Below, in pieces: positions 24,620 to 38,039 of a DNA stretch of 64,000 bases; within the stretch, counting starts at the first letter, position 1, and each line of letters starts with the position of its first letter. The notes beneath the pieces are model-generated. The model saw only the letters and a list, made by a program, of their open reading frames with translations, had not been told where the DNA came from and did not search any database. The DNA comes from Reticulascus tulasneorum (lineage: Eukaryota > Ascomycota > Sordariomycetes > Glomerellales > Reticulascaceae), in assembly GCA_001557505.1 (NCBI GenBank), contig LSAX01000010.1, positions 1,550,001-1,614,000 on the forward strand, in the 5' to 3' direction. Both the position numbers and the translations under genes were made by a program.

Positions 24620-27600
24620 ATGGCTGAAATCACCACTCTCGATGCCCTTCAGTCCTTCCACCGCGACCTTGTCGCAACCCTTGATGGCCGAACGGAAGGC
24701 ACCGAATCCTTGGACAATGCTTCAGTCTTGGGGATTTTTGAACGAGAGCTTAAGAGGATATGGGAGCGACCGGCGAGAGACGAGAATAGTCGCAAGGAAG
24801 TCAAGTCTGGTTAGTAGCATGTCTAGATCGCGTGTGTGTTCTGTACTGACTAGGTATCCGTGAAGGCAAGCTGGTGATTGACGATGAAGAGTATTCGATC
24901 AACGAAGACTTCCAACAGACCGTGCTAAATCTAGCGGACGAGGTCGAGCTGAACGAAATAGAGGCCGCCCGTTGTATTCTCGACTCGGAGGACGACCCCG
25001 CTGTGCTTGGGCGTTCCTTGCTAGAATGTGGCATCATCCGATTCCACCAGCAGCGCAAGTATGTGTTAGACTGCATGCGCCTTATTCTGGAGCTTGATAC
25101 GCTGGACGATGATGAGGTCGATTCGGAAGCTCTAAGGGGCATCAAGGCGTATGTGGACGCCAAGGTTTATAACAACATCCCAGGCGCGAGCACCCCGTCG
25201 CATAAAAGAATTGTATCAAATTGCATGGCCTCGATGCAAGACGTCAAAGCATCTCTGCAGAAAATTTCGGACAAAATCACTGCGGCAGCCATCTTGGTGA
25301 ATGGAAGAGGGGGGGAAATGCCAGAGGAAATGGAGACCATTGAGTTCGCGCGCGTGAGCCTCTATCAGCAGCATGAACTTCTCATCATAATTCTCTGCCG
25401 AACCATTGATAGGAAAGAGGTTGAGGTGGCGGATTTCAGAGACTTTCTCCAGGTGTTGAAGAAGACTGATAAATATGATGTTCTCCTTGCTCACTTATTC
25501 CCTGCCCTGGGTGCATACATTACGCTCTTCGGGTCAACGGAGGGTAGAGGGGATCTTATATTGGCCAGAGAGCTTCATCCCCTCATTTGCCAGCAGTCAG
25601 ACGACAATTCGTGGCCACTAATTTACTTGCAAGCTGCAGTAAAGGCGTGGTGGCTGGCCGAGTACAGCGGCTGGTATTTGGACGACTCTTTAGTAGGTGG
25701 ACTGGAAGGTGTTGATTTGGACGAAGAAGACCGACAAAGATCCAAGCTGTTTCTGGAAGCTTTAAAGGATGGAGCCTTCGACTTCATACTCTCGATTGCG
25801 GCAGATGTCAAATCTCCTGAATGGCAAGACCCCGGAAGAATGGGCATGCGCCAGTGGCTTCAGCGAAAGTCGCCTCCGTTAGCCTCCGATGGTATTCAGT
25901 TCTCCGAGACCTTTCAGCGCTGCCTCAAGATGCAGTTGGAAGTCTTCGTAGACGCCTTTATTTCAAATCTACCTGACGTGCTCAGAAAACTTCGTGTTGA
26001 AGAGGATGAACAGCGGCAACTGAGTCAATCTCACGAGCAGGACCTGGATCTGGAACGCTTTCTGATCATCATCGCTTACTCATATGACGGTCGTCCCGAA
26101 GCCGCGATGAATTTCTGGTCTGATCCCGATAGTAATTTGGCAGGTTTCATGCATTGGGCCTCTCGACGAGCCTCAACACCGCTCGTCAGCGCATTCTGTG
26201 AGATGCTGCAGGCGGTTTCAGAGAATGATGACTGTGCAACCGCAGCCCACGACTTCCTACTAGACGAAGGCCATCACGCGTCGGGCAAGATGAGGAGGTC
26301 ACAATCTTTGACCTGGAGTCAGATATTCAAGGAGCTCGTCTTTTTCTCTAACAAGATCCGGGAAAAGCCTGCACCATCACAAACCCTCATGTACCGAACA
26401 GGGAAGCCTAGCAGTGACCAGGCTGAGACTGAGCCAGAATCAGCTATGATGTTGGAGTGCTACCTGAGGCTCATCACGAAACTTTCTTCAGAGAGCGAGG
26501 CCGCTCGACAGTTCTTGCTGAAGGAGCCAGAAATCAGCCTTGTCGAGATATTATACCAGTTGGCCAGCAGCCAGATCCCACCCCGGCTGCGAGCGTGCAC
26601 ATTCAGTGCCTTGCGTGCACTAGTCACGCGTAAATCCACAGAAGAAGGTCACATAATGTGGACTTGTCTCGAATCTTGGATTGGCGGCGGCTATGTCGTG
26701 GCTACTCCGGGACATCACCGACCTACACAAAACCCACCAAATGTATCGATGGAGCGGATATTTGACGAGATTAGCAACGGTTTCGAAGAGCCCAATGCCT
26801 TTATTCAATATCTGATTGCGTTGATCACTCCCGTTGACGAGGGAGACTCTCTCAACGACTCCTTGCCATTCCCCGAGAATCTAGGTTCTGCCTTTCGAAT
26901 GCCTGGCATTGAGCTTTACGTTGACTTTGTGCTTGGTAATGTCTTCTCGACAAAGTCAAATGAGGTCAACGATGTCAACCAACTGCGGATGCTGAGGCTG
27001 AGTTGCCTCGAGTTTGCCTTGATTTGTCTCGCGACATTCAACGAGAATTTGATTGTCATCGCGAATGAGACCAACATTCAGTTGGACGCTGCTATCTCGA
27101 CAACAGATCTGGCAACATACGTACGGCTGCATCCCTTTGCTCGGGTGATGGAATGGATGTTCAACGACAAAGTCATGACCTCTCTGTTCAACAGTATTCA
27201 TCAAGATGCTTCAGAAGTAGGTAATGCATCCCCTGACTCTCCCATTCTTCTGGGCATCCTTCGCGGTGTGGAAGTCGTCTCGAAAGTCCTTGAACTTCAA
27301 GCCACGTATCTTGACCTCGTCCGGCCAATCATCAAGATGCAGAAGAACCATCGCAGATTCCCAGTGGCCAATGCGGCTTACGCGTCCTTTGAAGATGGCC
27401 TAGTGAGCCATCTAAATCTGGTGGTTGACTTGGGAAGCTACTGTGGGATTGGTCACCCTGACCTCACGCTGGCATGCCTGATGTTATTGGAGAAGTTGTC
27501 AAGTTCGTCCAAGATAACCTCGGCATGGTCAGCTAGCCCTGGAAGGCAGAGCCAACGGAACAAGGCTGTTGTTGCTATGGAGGCGAATGGAGAGAACGTG

Positions 27601-29740
27601 TCGATCTCCCGGTCCTTTGCCGCCGAGCTTGCTGCTCCATTTGACGTTGCAAGAGAAGCAGAGTCGCCAAACTATCTGACAAAGATGTACATCCTCGACT
27701 TTCTCTACAGTTGCCTTGCGGCAACGCCGAACCAGCCTACCATTGCTCATCTACTTCTTGGGTTCCAATGCGGAGTTGATACTCTCAGTGCCGACTCAAA
27801 TGGTTCCTTCGCCGCACGAAACTCACTCTTCCACAGCATCCTACGGCTCTTGTTGGAAACGCCATCTGCGGACGCACAGGGCATGCGTCAATGGCTCATT
27901 GCTCTGAAGTGCAAGTCAATGCGGATCTTACAATTGCTCTGGAATGCCCCTTTATCATCCCCTCTCGTTATCGATGAGTTGCGGGATAACGATGTCCTCT
28001 TCCACTTTTTACTCCAAGAGGTGGTCATACAACCCACACTCCCATGGGAAGGGCAAGACATCGGATTGCCACAGTTCACTTTATCTGAAGGGGCCCCGAC
28101 ATTCATCGACTTCCTCTCGCTGCGGAGCATGAGCTTTGAGTATATTGCAATGGAACTGTGCAGCGTCTCTCAGAGTCGCCTGCCCACGGTGAAAAGGCGG
28201 ATTCTTGAAGCCCTAAATGGAAAGATCGTCGGTGAAGGCAATGAACCCATTTCCATCCCCACCGTATTTGACCTGTACGACTTCTTACTTCCTGGTGATC
28301 TTTGGGACATGGATGTCCCAGAGCTAACATTCTACAAAGACCTGGACCTGAGAATAAGCCTTGAGACGGATGCGCAAGGAAACTCAGTCTACAATATTGA
28401 CAGAGTCAAAGAAATCCTGCTACTCAAAGGTAGTGAAAGGCGGAGCGATGGCTTGGTACTTTCAGCCCAAGATCTTGCCGTAATCGAGCGAGAGGAGAAT
28501 GTGATCATAGAGTACCTCACCTCGACAAATCGACAGAAGCAAATATCTTCTCAGTGCCTAACGGTTTTGAAGATGTGGGCTAACGTGTTGCTCGTCACGA
28601 TCGAGGCAAACGATTTCACGGGCACCGCGAAGATTTCGTTCTTACTGCAAGCGCTTCAAGCCATACTACCCGGCTTGGAGACGTATGCTTCTGAAAGACC
28701 GGAGGAGGCCATGGAACTAGCGAAACTCGCGAGAGTTCTTCTCTTCAAGCTTGACCTTACCTCCGCTGCGTCCATCGACAAGGAAAGCCAGAATATCGGC
28801 AATCTCGTCAGCGACAAGCTTTACCAGCTCTTCCAGATTTGTCTTCAAGCTATCGGCAAGTGGGCCGGCACGGCAGACTTGAGAGCCGTCTACTATGGGA
28901 TCTGCTACCGATATCTTACCGGCATGGTAGATCAGGGGCTCCTCATCTCAGGGCGACAAAAGAGCATGAAGACCATCAAGGTATACGGCGAGCGGCTCAT
29001 AAACGTGGTATGCGACGACGCGTACGGTGGCGATGCAGCCTGCCAAAGCGCTGCTCTAATTCTACTCAACGCACTGGTCAATCTTGGTCGACAAGAAGAC
29101 GATACCCATGTAGTTGAAACGCTCAATAGGCTCAACTTCATCGGTATCCTCGTCGACTCATTGCGTACTGTCCTCCGCGAATGGTCCGAGCTAACACGGA
29201 CGGCCAACATGGCGCAAGAAAACTACCACTCGGCCAAGCTTGCGCTCCTCCTGCAGCTGGCGCAAACTCGGCCAGGAGCGAAGTATATCCTACACGCAAA
29301 TCTCTTCCGCGCCATCGAGCTGTCTGGACTGTTCGCTGCGGACCCTGAACTACAAATTGATGTCGCGAATCCTACGGCGTTGGAGAAGCACTACGACCTC
29401 TTGGCGAAGGTGGTGAGAATCGTGGGCGCCGCAGTCGTGAGCCGCGGCTCGAGCAATGTACTTCAAGGACGCAGGTTCCTTACCGAACATCGGATGCTCG
29501 TTACTCATACCTTGAAACGTAGTGCTGGAATTGGCGCTATGGAAAGTGGTGTGGATAGTGGATTGGAGAGACGGATCGAGGAGTTGGCCGAAGGGTTCAT
29601 GATCCTGATTGCTGCCACAGGTTTCTTGGAGGTAATAACCTCCCCCAACACTAGTGAGATGAAAAGTCACTAACCTGAGATAGTTCGAGAACGAGACGAT
29701 GCCAGAGCCAAAACGATCTGGTCCTGCCCTATTCCATTAA
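24620..29740 (+). CDS. nup192: Nucleoporin Nup192 (Nup205 family), inner-ring scaffold
   Basis: Large alpha-solenoid scaffold of the nuclear pore inner ring. Exons 24620-24809, 24854-29631 and 29684-29740, 1,674 residues, close to the usual 1,650-1,750. The N terminus MAEITTLDALQSFHRDL joins across a 44-nt intron to REGKLVIDDEEYSINEDFQQ, then the Nup192 hallmarks LNEIEAARCIL and LGRSLLECGIIRFHQQRKYVL. The body is nearly all helical and lacks FG repeats, as expected. The 3' intron restores the conserved end FMILIAATGFLEFENE and a short Pro/Arg tail ending PALFH. It shares a promoter region with tel1. Confidence 0.95.
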
Positions 29741-30726
29741 GCACCGGGCAGAGGTGCATCTAAGGTCAGGCAATATTCCAGTATTGGGGTACGGGTCTGG
29801 AAGGAAAAGTAGATTAGCATAGAACAAGGCGTTCAGGGGGTAGAGGGACTTTGGACCACTTGCCCAAGGGCATGTTCTGAGTCAGTAGATGAAAGATTCC
29901 AGGAATGAATCAAGGGCAAAGGCCATGAAACAGTACACATGTGTCTTACTGTGTCGATGGCATGAAGATTGGTGATTATCCCCCTGCTCCTCAAATCAGT
30001 GGCCATGGATGCAAGCGAGGAAGCCACTGGTAGAAAAGGGTCAAGCTTAAAGCCTTCAAGCCACGGACGTGAGTGGTGCCGGCTATAGGACCATCACTGC
30101 CATCACTGCTAGCGACTGTTCCCTCGCAGTTCCGATCGCACCATAAGCTAATATACACGCGTCATCCATCTCACCAAATGGCCGACAACCTGTCCGATGA
30201 CAACCATGCACATAAGGACGATTGGAAAATGGGAAAGGGTCATGAGGGTAAAGATACGCTATGCTGCGCGTCTCCCAGAGTAGGAGTGCAAGTCGTGATC
30301 TATCAAAATACCGATGACCAAATAGTGGTTCCATGAGAATATCAGTCCGTCCTGCCCCTGCCTTCCAATAATATAAAGCCTAAACAGGGTATCAAAATAA
30401 ATTCCCCCGTCCTTAACGCGCTGAAAATGCTCGATTCCATGAAGTCTTGCGTACTCCGTTCTCTCTCAGTCTCCTCTCTCATTGCCTCGCTAGACTCGAA
30501 TTAAGTCTCGATTCCTTGGAGCTGCCTGGGCAGTGTCGTCGTGTGTGATGACTGTACTTCATAAAATGGTATCCTTTCTCCTCGTCTGTTTCGTAATCCA
30601 TTATGCTTCATTGAGCAGGCGTGTCTGCGGGTCGTGGTAGGTGGTAGGGTACGTGGCATTCGTATATATACAAGTTCGGGGCCGGGGCCGGCCTTCGCTG
30701 GATGGCACTCCAAGGCGACGAGAATG
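29741..30726. other. Convergent intergenic region nup192/slx8
   Basis: About 1 kb between the 3' ends of nup192 (+) and the slx8-like gene (-). Small open frames on both strands (for example 30073-30336 +) have no recognisable content. No repeats or RNA genes seen. Confidence 0.45.
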
Positions 30727-32247
30727 TTACCTTGATACTCTCTTCCCCTTCCTCGTGGCAGTCATCAGCTTCAGCTCGAGCGGCCAAAATCCCTTCGTCT
30801 TGCTGTTGTATGTTTCTCGATCCTTCATATCAATCTTTTGCCGACAGATAGGACACTTATTCTTTGTGGCGTCGATGTTCAAAGCAGCATGGAGACAATG
30901 TGCGCAGAAGAGATGGCCTGGAAGTTGGTTAGAAAATGCTACTAAAGATTGCAGTGGTGGTGTAGAGATGAATGAATCTCAAGTGCATGAGAGGAGATCG
31001 GACCGGGAATCACCTACCACAGTGAGTGACTGTCAACCCAGCCACATCGTCCATGCAGATAACGCATTGGAAGGTGCTGATCTTGGTTCGCTTGTCCTCC
31101 TTAGGCACCTTAAGCTCTTCGGGGATCTCGTCTTGCGTCGCCAAGTCAATGATATCGATGATCTTGGCCTCTTCGTCCTTGTCCTCGTCGTCGTCGAAGG
31201 GATCCTCGACCTTCTCCAGCCTCGTAGATCTTCTTGTGCTGGGAGTCGTCGTACGACTCTTTGGCGTGGCGATCGATGTCCGCCGTCGCTTGGCAGCCGG
31301 GGTCGTGGTCTGTACCGCCGCGGCAGGCGCGGCTCTCTTACGAGTGGTCGGTGCCATGATGATCTCGAGGTCGGAATCGTCCTCTGAGGAATCGAAAATA
31401 GACTCGGGAATTTCGGTCTTGAAGGTGCTCCTCGAGGTTTGTGTTTCGGTTTGGGTGTGGGCGGATGCACTGGATATTTGCGGCGTCGAGGAAGTTGTGG
31501 GCGGGGAGTTCAAGAAGTGGGAGAGTTGAAGATTGAAATAGCCGTCCTGGTTCACAGGAGGTTGCTGATATTCGGGTCCCTGATGGGGTGCTGCCTGATT
31601 TGCCTGGCCGGGCCCTGAAGTATCCGTGAAGGGTGGGTACGAAGAAGGTGAGGAGAAATCTCCGTGGACAAGTGCGGCCAAATAATCGTCACTGTTTGGT
31701 TCTTGCAGTGGCGTCTCCGGCGCGGCACCACCACCACCATGGATCCCAGATCTTGGGTCCCAGTCGTCAAGTGTAAGGTCTCCAGTCAGGACTGCAAACG
31801 AAGGCAAGGACTGGTGTTGGCTTCTGTTCGGCCAAGCGGCGTAGGGTGTTGAGGGATTCGGTGTTGAAGATTGATAGGCTTGCGGCGCAGGAGGGTTGGA
31901 AAGATAGGGTACCTGGGCGACGTCTGGCTCGATTTCATATGGGAACTCGGAGTCGTCAAAGGCGTAGTTGTTCGAATTCGAGTTTGAAGCGTGTCTCGAC
32001 GCCTGCGGTTGTGGTGGCGGCGAAGATGGCGTTTGAAGGCCAGGGATGAATGTCGGCATGGGCGGTAGAAGGAAGGACTGTCGCTCGTCTTTTGGCAGGT
32101 TAGGGGATGTCAGGAACGAGGCTCGGCAAATAAATCGCAGTTGTGAGGCATGCAGGGAAAAGAGAAAAGAAGTATTGGAAGTGTAGGTTTGCAATTACCT
32201 GCGAAGAAATCGGGATAGAAGGGTTCCATGAATGGATCTCCGTCCAT
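30727..32247 (-). CDS. slx8: RING-finger E3 ligase, Slx8-like SUMO-targeted ubiquitin ligase
   Basis: Probable SUMO-targeted ubiquitin ligase acting in the nucleus on sumoylated repair proteins. Exons 32199-32247, 31018-32088 and 30727-30917, 436 residues. The C-terminal RING is C3HC4: C358, C361, C373, H375, C378, C381, C395, C398, within CVICMDDVAGLTVTHC and GHLFCAHC, and is split by an intron after C373. Upstream are SUMO-interaction-like hydrophobic/acidic runs, EDDSDLEIIM and AKIIDIIDLATQDE, plus a basic KRAAPAAA/AAKRRR region. The first 330 residues are Pro/Ser/Gln-rich and disordered. The short first exon (MDGDPFMEPFYPDFFA) was chosen because it joins in frame and supplies the only plausible upstream ATG. 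The Slx8 name rests on RING sequence plus SIMs. Confidence 0.82.
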
Positions 32248-34547
32248 GTTTACGCGAGGTACGTAGTGTTGTTAGGTCGTTAGTGGGATGGATGGGATCG
32301 GATATTGGTGGTGTGGATGAATGGATGGATGGACGGGATAGACCAGACCAAGGCAGGGCAGCTTTTTTCGGAGTTTAGCGTGGCTTCGGCGTCAACTGGG
32401 TCAATGTCCCCGGCCCAGTGGCGATTTGCTTTTGCTGTGGGATTCCCTCATCGCCGCCAGCACGCAATATTCGAGGGTTGTTGACCACGGAAGTGCAGGA
32501 CTGGATTCTTACGAAGGAGAATTGCATCTGAAGGGGCAAGTCGAAGGGCACACAATATATTTCAAGAAAGATACTGGGAGAAGACCAAGAAAAGAGGACA
32601 AAAGAAAGTAGAAGGTTGAACAAAGTGGAAGCACGAGACTCGAGGCGAGGAGGGATGAGATGAGAGGAGAGGGGAGCGAGGTCTAATTGTACTACTTATT
32701 ATTATTGCTGTCTGTGGTCTGGTCTGGTCTGGTCTGGTCCGTCTGTCTGTCTGATCTGTATGCGAGCCAGCCACGAAGTACGGACAATGCATTCATTTCT
32801 GTGCGAGCTGAGCTCATCTCTCGTGGGCACTCGTGCTTTGTGCGTCGTGTACGACTCAGGTTCTAGCTAAGTTAGACGAGCCGTAATAAAGCGCCTCCAC
32901 CGCCGCCCCAAGGTTCCGTCGAGCAAGCCCAATATGGGCAATACCGTCGCCGGTCCCCCTTTTTTGAAGTGTGTTCATGTGCGTGTTGTGTTTGTGTTGG
33001 TGTGATCCATGTACGTTCGTACGGATGTAGGCAAGTTAGGTTCTGTTGGTCGTACAGTACCCACGGAGTATCCGCAAGCTACCTACTACCTTGCCATAAT
33101 ACTAATTATGCCTACCTTATTACTTCTTCATGTAGTATGATGCCACCCCTTCCTGCGACACCCAATCCCGTTTTGCATCAGTTCGTCCAGTTGTAGCCGG
33201 GCGTTCGTTCCTTTTTCCGCCCCTCATCTTCTCAGCAGAAGCACCAGGGTGGTTACAGTCGTGGCTTGCTGTACAGAATGTGTAAGGAGTTAAGCCATTC
33301 CGTAGCAGCTGTATGGGACGTATATCTACAGATGGGAGGTATCGATTGTCTACCTACCTTGGCTGGAAAACACGGCTCGTGCATCTTTGGGAAACTCTAC
33401 CCGTCATCCTACCTACTCAGTTAGTCTAGCCCAGCAATCCTTTGGCCTATTCGGAGAACTCCTACGGTCTAGGTACCTAGGTAAGTCTGAGATGCCTGCG
33501 CGTCTGCATAGTGTTTTTGCCTCGTTGGCTTGGGTGTCTCGGTGCACAAACTTGCCTCTTGGACAAGCCAGGACACGAATGACTGGCGGCCATGTCATGT
33601 CAGACTTCGGGTCCAAAGGCCCGGATTTGGAAAGTTAGCTCCCGGAGCCTAACTAGGCTCCTCTGGGACTGCGAGCGAGGCAAAAGGCAGCATATCGTAT
33701 GAAGGTTGACGAAGTCAAAGTATGAATATGCTTGCATTCAAAGCGCTCCCTTCTCTTGGGCGAAGAGCTGGGAGTACCAAGGTATACGTGCTAGAATACC
33801 TAGTAGATACCCATTGAATAGAGTTGAAGAGCAACTTAGGTACCCAGCAAACACAGAAATGGCCAAATCGAAATCTCACACTCCGGACATGTCGCCTTTA
33901 CCATGGAATTTGGGCAGTCAATTAAGCTGCAAGGACCTGCATTGTGAAGTGAAAGTCATGGAGCTCCAGGATTACTATGTATGTATTAACCCCGCCGAGG
34001 ACGGTTGAAACGTGGACGGCTCACCCGATTCCCGAGGCTGCCCGAGTGTCCACCTACCATCAAGTGTCATGGGGGGTTGAACCCTCAGGTCCGACACTGC
34101 ACCCACTAAAGCCCCCTGGAAAGTCCCTAGAGAGTATTGCATCTGGCACCATCCATCCCCAGCCGCTACCTAGTAATTAGCAGCAGGACTTGGGTAGTAG
34201 TGCAGTTACGAAGTAAGGTACATTTAGATGGACGTATTTGGATACGTAGCAATTTGTACCTACGCCTATGGACGTGCCGTATTACCTAGGTAGGCAGGCA
34301 CGCTAGGTGCCTTATCCACCAGAGCTGTTTTGCCCCTTATCGATTTGGTGACGGCATCTTCCACCCAGGCCAGGACCCCGTGTCAAACCCCGTCGCGGTC
34401 GCAAATTTCTTATTCTCCCATTTATCGCCTCGCGCGCCGATACGACCCCCCCGCAAACTCTACTCTGAACTCTACGACAGATTATGTAACTCCGGTGATA
34501 TCTCCAGAATCGTGGCAACATTCATCATCTATTTCATTTGTCTCGAA
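32248..34547. other. Long divergent intergenic region slx8/mip1
   Basis: About 2.3 kb without a supported gene. It holds the two promoters, a GGTCT/GTCT microsatellite (about 32716-32753) and, from about 33,040 to 34,310, many CCTAGGTA/ACCTACC-type words. An open frame at 33706-34008 (+) was considered too weak. Confidence 0.5.
32716..32753. repeat. GGTCT / GTCT microsatellite
   Basis: Four tandem GGTCT units followed by GTCT units are visible directly. It is a simple-sequence tract in the slx8 upstream region. Confidence 0.8.
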
Positions 34548-34568
34548 ATGTCCTGCGATCGGCGATAA
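34548..34568 (+). promoter_or_regulatory. Six-codon uORF overlapping the mip1 start (TAATG)
   Basis: ATG at 34548 opens MSCDRR and stops at TAA 34566-34568; the last A of this stop is the first base of the mip1 ATG. Such a stop-start overlap could permit reinitiation and couple Mip1 output to uORF translation. The sequence is direct observation; the role is inference and depends on the transcript start lying upstream. Confidence 0.45.
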
Positions 34569-37500
34569 TGTTGAAATCCGCGAGCGGGCATCTCAGGAGA
34601 GGATCGACTGCCAGCTTCGTCCGTCTAGCGAAACATCATGCCTATCGCCGCCAACTATGGCACGCCCATGTGCGATGGCAATCTGTCGCCGCCGCTGATG
34701 CCGAGACGCCTCTCTCCCAAGCCGAGCTGAAACAGCGACAGGAAAGCCTAGCAAGTAGGGTTCCCAAGAATGCACTCGATGATCGAGTCACTGACTCTCC
34801 TAGTTCCGTCGCATCCGCGATACAGTGAGATAGGAGTCCAGCACCTTAGCTCTCACATATACGAACAGATATTCCCTGATGGAAACACACCCCCACCGAA
34901 AGAACTGGTAGAATTGTCCAAGGACCATTTGCGACGGCACGACTTGCTCGGGAAGAACACAGATAATACGGAGCCCGTCGCTTTCGATCTCCCTGACTTG
35001 CAAGGCAGGACTTTGGATGAACACTTCTACAAACTCGGCGTAGATAGTGGCGAGCCGTATTTGACCTATGCGAAACAGTTTGCTCGCGCAAGCGCACCAC
35101 CCAAACCGCGGAAATGGGTTCGACGCAGCGGATGGACGAAATACTACCAGGATGGGACAACCGAAGCGGTCGATGCCCCGGACGACGAAATGCTTTGTTT
35201 TGATACCGAAGTCATGTGGAAGGAGAGTTCATTTGCCGTCATGGCTTGCGCTGCGAGCCCCAACGCCTGGTATGCGTGGCTGTCACCATGGCTGCTGGGG
35301 GAATCGAAATCCGATCGGCACTTGATACCCCTTGGCGATCCGAATAAAGAGCGCATTATAGTTGGGCACAACATCGGTTACGACAGGGCTAGGATATTGG
35401 AAGAGTATGACGTTAAACAAACCAGGAATTTTTTCATGGACACTATGTCTTTACACGTGGCAGTTAATGGCATGTGCTCGCAACAACGGCCGACCTGGAT
35501 GAAGCACAAGAAGAACAGGGAACTCCGGGAAAAGATAGCAAGTCAGACAGACGATGTTGAGCTTGCCGAGCTCATGGGTAACAGTGCCTTGCGACATGAA
35601 GAAGAGGACTTGTGGGTAGAACGAAGCTCAGTCAACTCACTGAGAGACGTTGCCAAGTTCCATCTCAATGTCACAATCGATAAAGCTGTACGGGATGACT
35701 TTGGGACACTTGATCGAAACGAGGTTGTAGGGAAGTTGGATGAACTTCTCGATTACTGCGCTGCAGATGTCGCTATAACGCACCGCGTATATCAGATTGT
35801 CTTCCCCAACTTCTTGGATGTCTGTCCGCATCCCGTCAGCTTTGCTGCCCTACGGCATCTGTCTGCTGTCATTCTACCGGTCAACAAGTCTTGGGATATG
35901 TACATTGCAAACGCAGAAGCAACATACCACAAACTCTCCGATGCAGTCCAGGAACGACTGCTTGCCTTGACTGATAAGGCGTTGGAGATGAAGGATAACC
36001 CGGAGCAGTATGAGAACGACCCTTGGCTTAAGCAACTCGACTGGTCCGGCCAAGCAATCAAGATGGTCAAAGGCAAGAAGAAGAACGATCCTCCACGACC
36101 AGCAGCTAGGCAAAAGAAGCCGGGCATGCCGCAATGGTACAAAGACCTATTTCCCAAGACGGACGGCCCAATCGCCCTCACAGTTCGCACACGAATAGCG
36201 CCGTTGCTTCTTAAACTGCAGTGGCATGGGCATCCGCTCTTCTGGTCTGATAAGTACGGATGGACTTTCCGCGTTTCCAGATCACAAGCGGCAACGTACG
36301 TAGCCAAGCAGATGATCCAGTGCAATTTCGTCGATGAAACCGTTATGGCACTGCGCGAAGACACGCAGCACATCTACTTCAAGCTTCCGCATAAGGATGG
36401 TCCGTCGGCGAGGTGCGCTAATCCAATGGCCAAGGGCTATCTTGCTTACTTTGAGAACGGGACCCTGTCGTCTGAATACTCATATGCGAAGGAAGCGTTG
36501 GAAATGAACGCCTCTTGCTCGTACTGGATCAGCGCTCGCCACAGGATCATGTCGCAGATGGTGGTGTACCAGAAGGACTTACCGGGAACAAAACGCGAGG
36601 CCAAATCTAAGGATGTGCAAGGATACATCTTGCCGCAGATCATTCCAATGGGCACGGTCACCCGGAGAGCCGTCGAGAACACGTGGCTAACAGCCAGCAA
36701 CGCCAAGAAAAACAGAGTTGGCTCAGAGTTGAAGGCAATGGTTCAAGCGCCGCCCGGATACTGCTTTGTTGGCGCCGATGTCGACTCGGAAGAACTTTGG
36801 ATTGCAAGCTTAATGGGGGATGCCACATTCAAGCTTCACGGTGGCAACGCCATCGGTTTCATGACCTTAGAGGGGACGAAGGCGGCCGGGACGGATCTCC
36901 ATTCTCGGACGGCCGGTATTCTGGGAATCACGAGAAATGACGCGAAGGTTTTCAACTACGGGCGAATCTACGGAGCTGGTCTGAAGTTCGCCGCTCAACT
37001 CCTTAGGCAATTCAACCCCAATTTATCTGAGAAGCAAACACTCGAAATCGCCTCGAGGCTGTATACAACAACCAAGGGGATGAAGACAAATAGGAAAGCC
37101 CTTCACAAGCGATCGTTCTGGCGCGGTGGTACAGAGTCTTTCGTATTCAATAAGCTCGAAGAATTTGCCGAGCAAGAGCGGCCACGGACGCCAGTTCTCG
37201 GGGCGGGTATAACGGAGGCGTTACTGAGCCGCTTCATCAATAAAGGGGGCTATCTCACGTCCCGCATCAACTGGGCCATTCAGTCCTCCGGCGTCGACTA
37301 CCTCCATCTCCTCATCGTCGGGATGGATTACCTCACTCGCCGCTTCAACATCGACGCAAGGCTTGCCATCACCGTCCACGATGAAATCCGCTATCTTGTC
37401 AAGGACCATGATCGGTACAGGGCAGCCATGGCGTTGCAGGTTGCCAACCTTTGGACGCGGGCGATGTTTGCGCAGCAGGTGGGGATCAATGACCTCCCGC

Positions 37501-38039
37501 AGGCTGTGGCATATTTCTCTGCCATTGATATCGACCATGTGCTTCGAAAGGAAGTTGACATGGACTGCGTGACGCCTAGTAACGCAACGCCCATCCCACA
37601 CGGCGAAAGCCTCGATATCGTGGCCCTGCTCGCAAAGGGCTCTTTGGCTCGTCTAGACCCTTCCATCACTCCGGATCCAGCACAGGCGCCTAAGCTTGAC
37701 AATATTGAGTATACACCTCGTATTCCAGTTATGGAAACCCTGGATTCCACATCTGTTGATCCCACATTCCTCAGGGCGCAGATCGTGGGCGATGAGAAGG
37801 AGCTCCGGGATCTTCTCAAGGAGCAGAAGAAGTCACTTCCAACGGCGTTGAGCAAAGCGCCAAGAAAGACACGGGGCGTGTTGCCGTACCACTCTCATCC
37901 CGTGCTGGTGCCCATGGAGGAACCGATCAGCGTCTCCGATGCGTTGGGCAACAAGTTCAAGCAGTATGATGGGAAAGCACGGTGGGACTGGCAGAGAGAG
38001 AAAGGCGCCGGGAGGACGGGATCCAGCTCTAGAATATAG
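34568..38039 (+). CDS. mip1: Mitochondrial DNA polymerase gamma catalytic subunit
   Basis: Family A polymerase that replicates mitochondrial DNA. Exons 34568-34754 and 34804-38039, 1,140 residues. The N terminus (MLKSASGHLRRGSTASFVR, Arg/Ser-rich and nearly free of acidic residues) is a mitochondrial presequence. The intron restores PRYSEIGVQHLSSHIYEQ. The 3'-5' exonuclease has Exo I FDTEVMWKE (Asp about 196), Exo II VGHNIGYDRAR and Exo III YCAADVAITHRVY. The polymerase has motif A GADVDSEELWIA, motif B NDAKVFNYGRIYGAG and motif C TVHDEIRYL. All catalytic acidic residues are present, so it should be active. About 200 residues follow motif C, as in fungal Mip1. A uORF overlaps the start. Confidence 0.95.

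Noticed and set aside
28839..29210. Open frames overlapping nup192 in other frames
   Set aside because: They lie entirely inside the well-supported Nup192 exon and have Arg/Ser-rich shadow composition.
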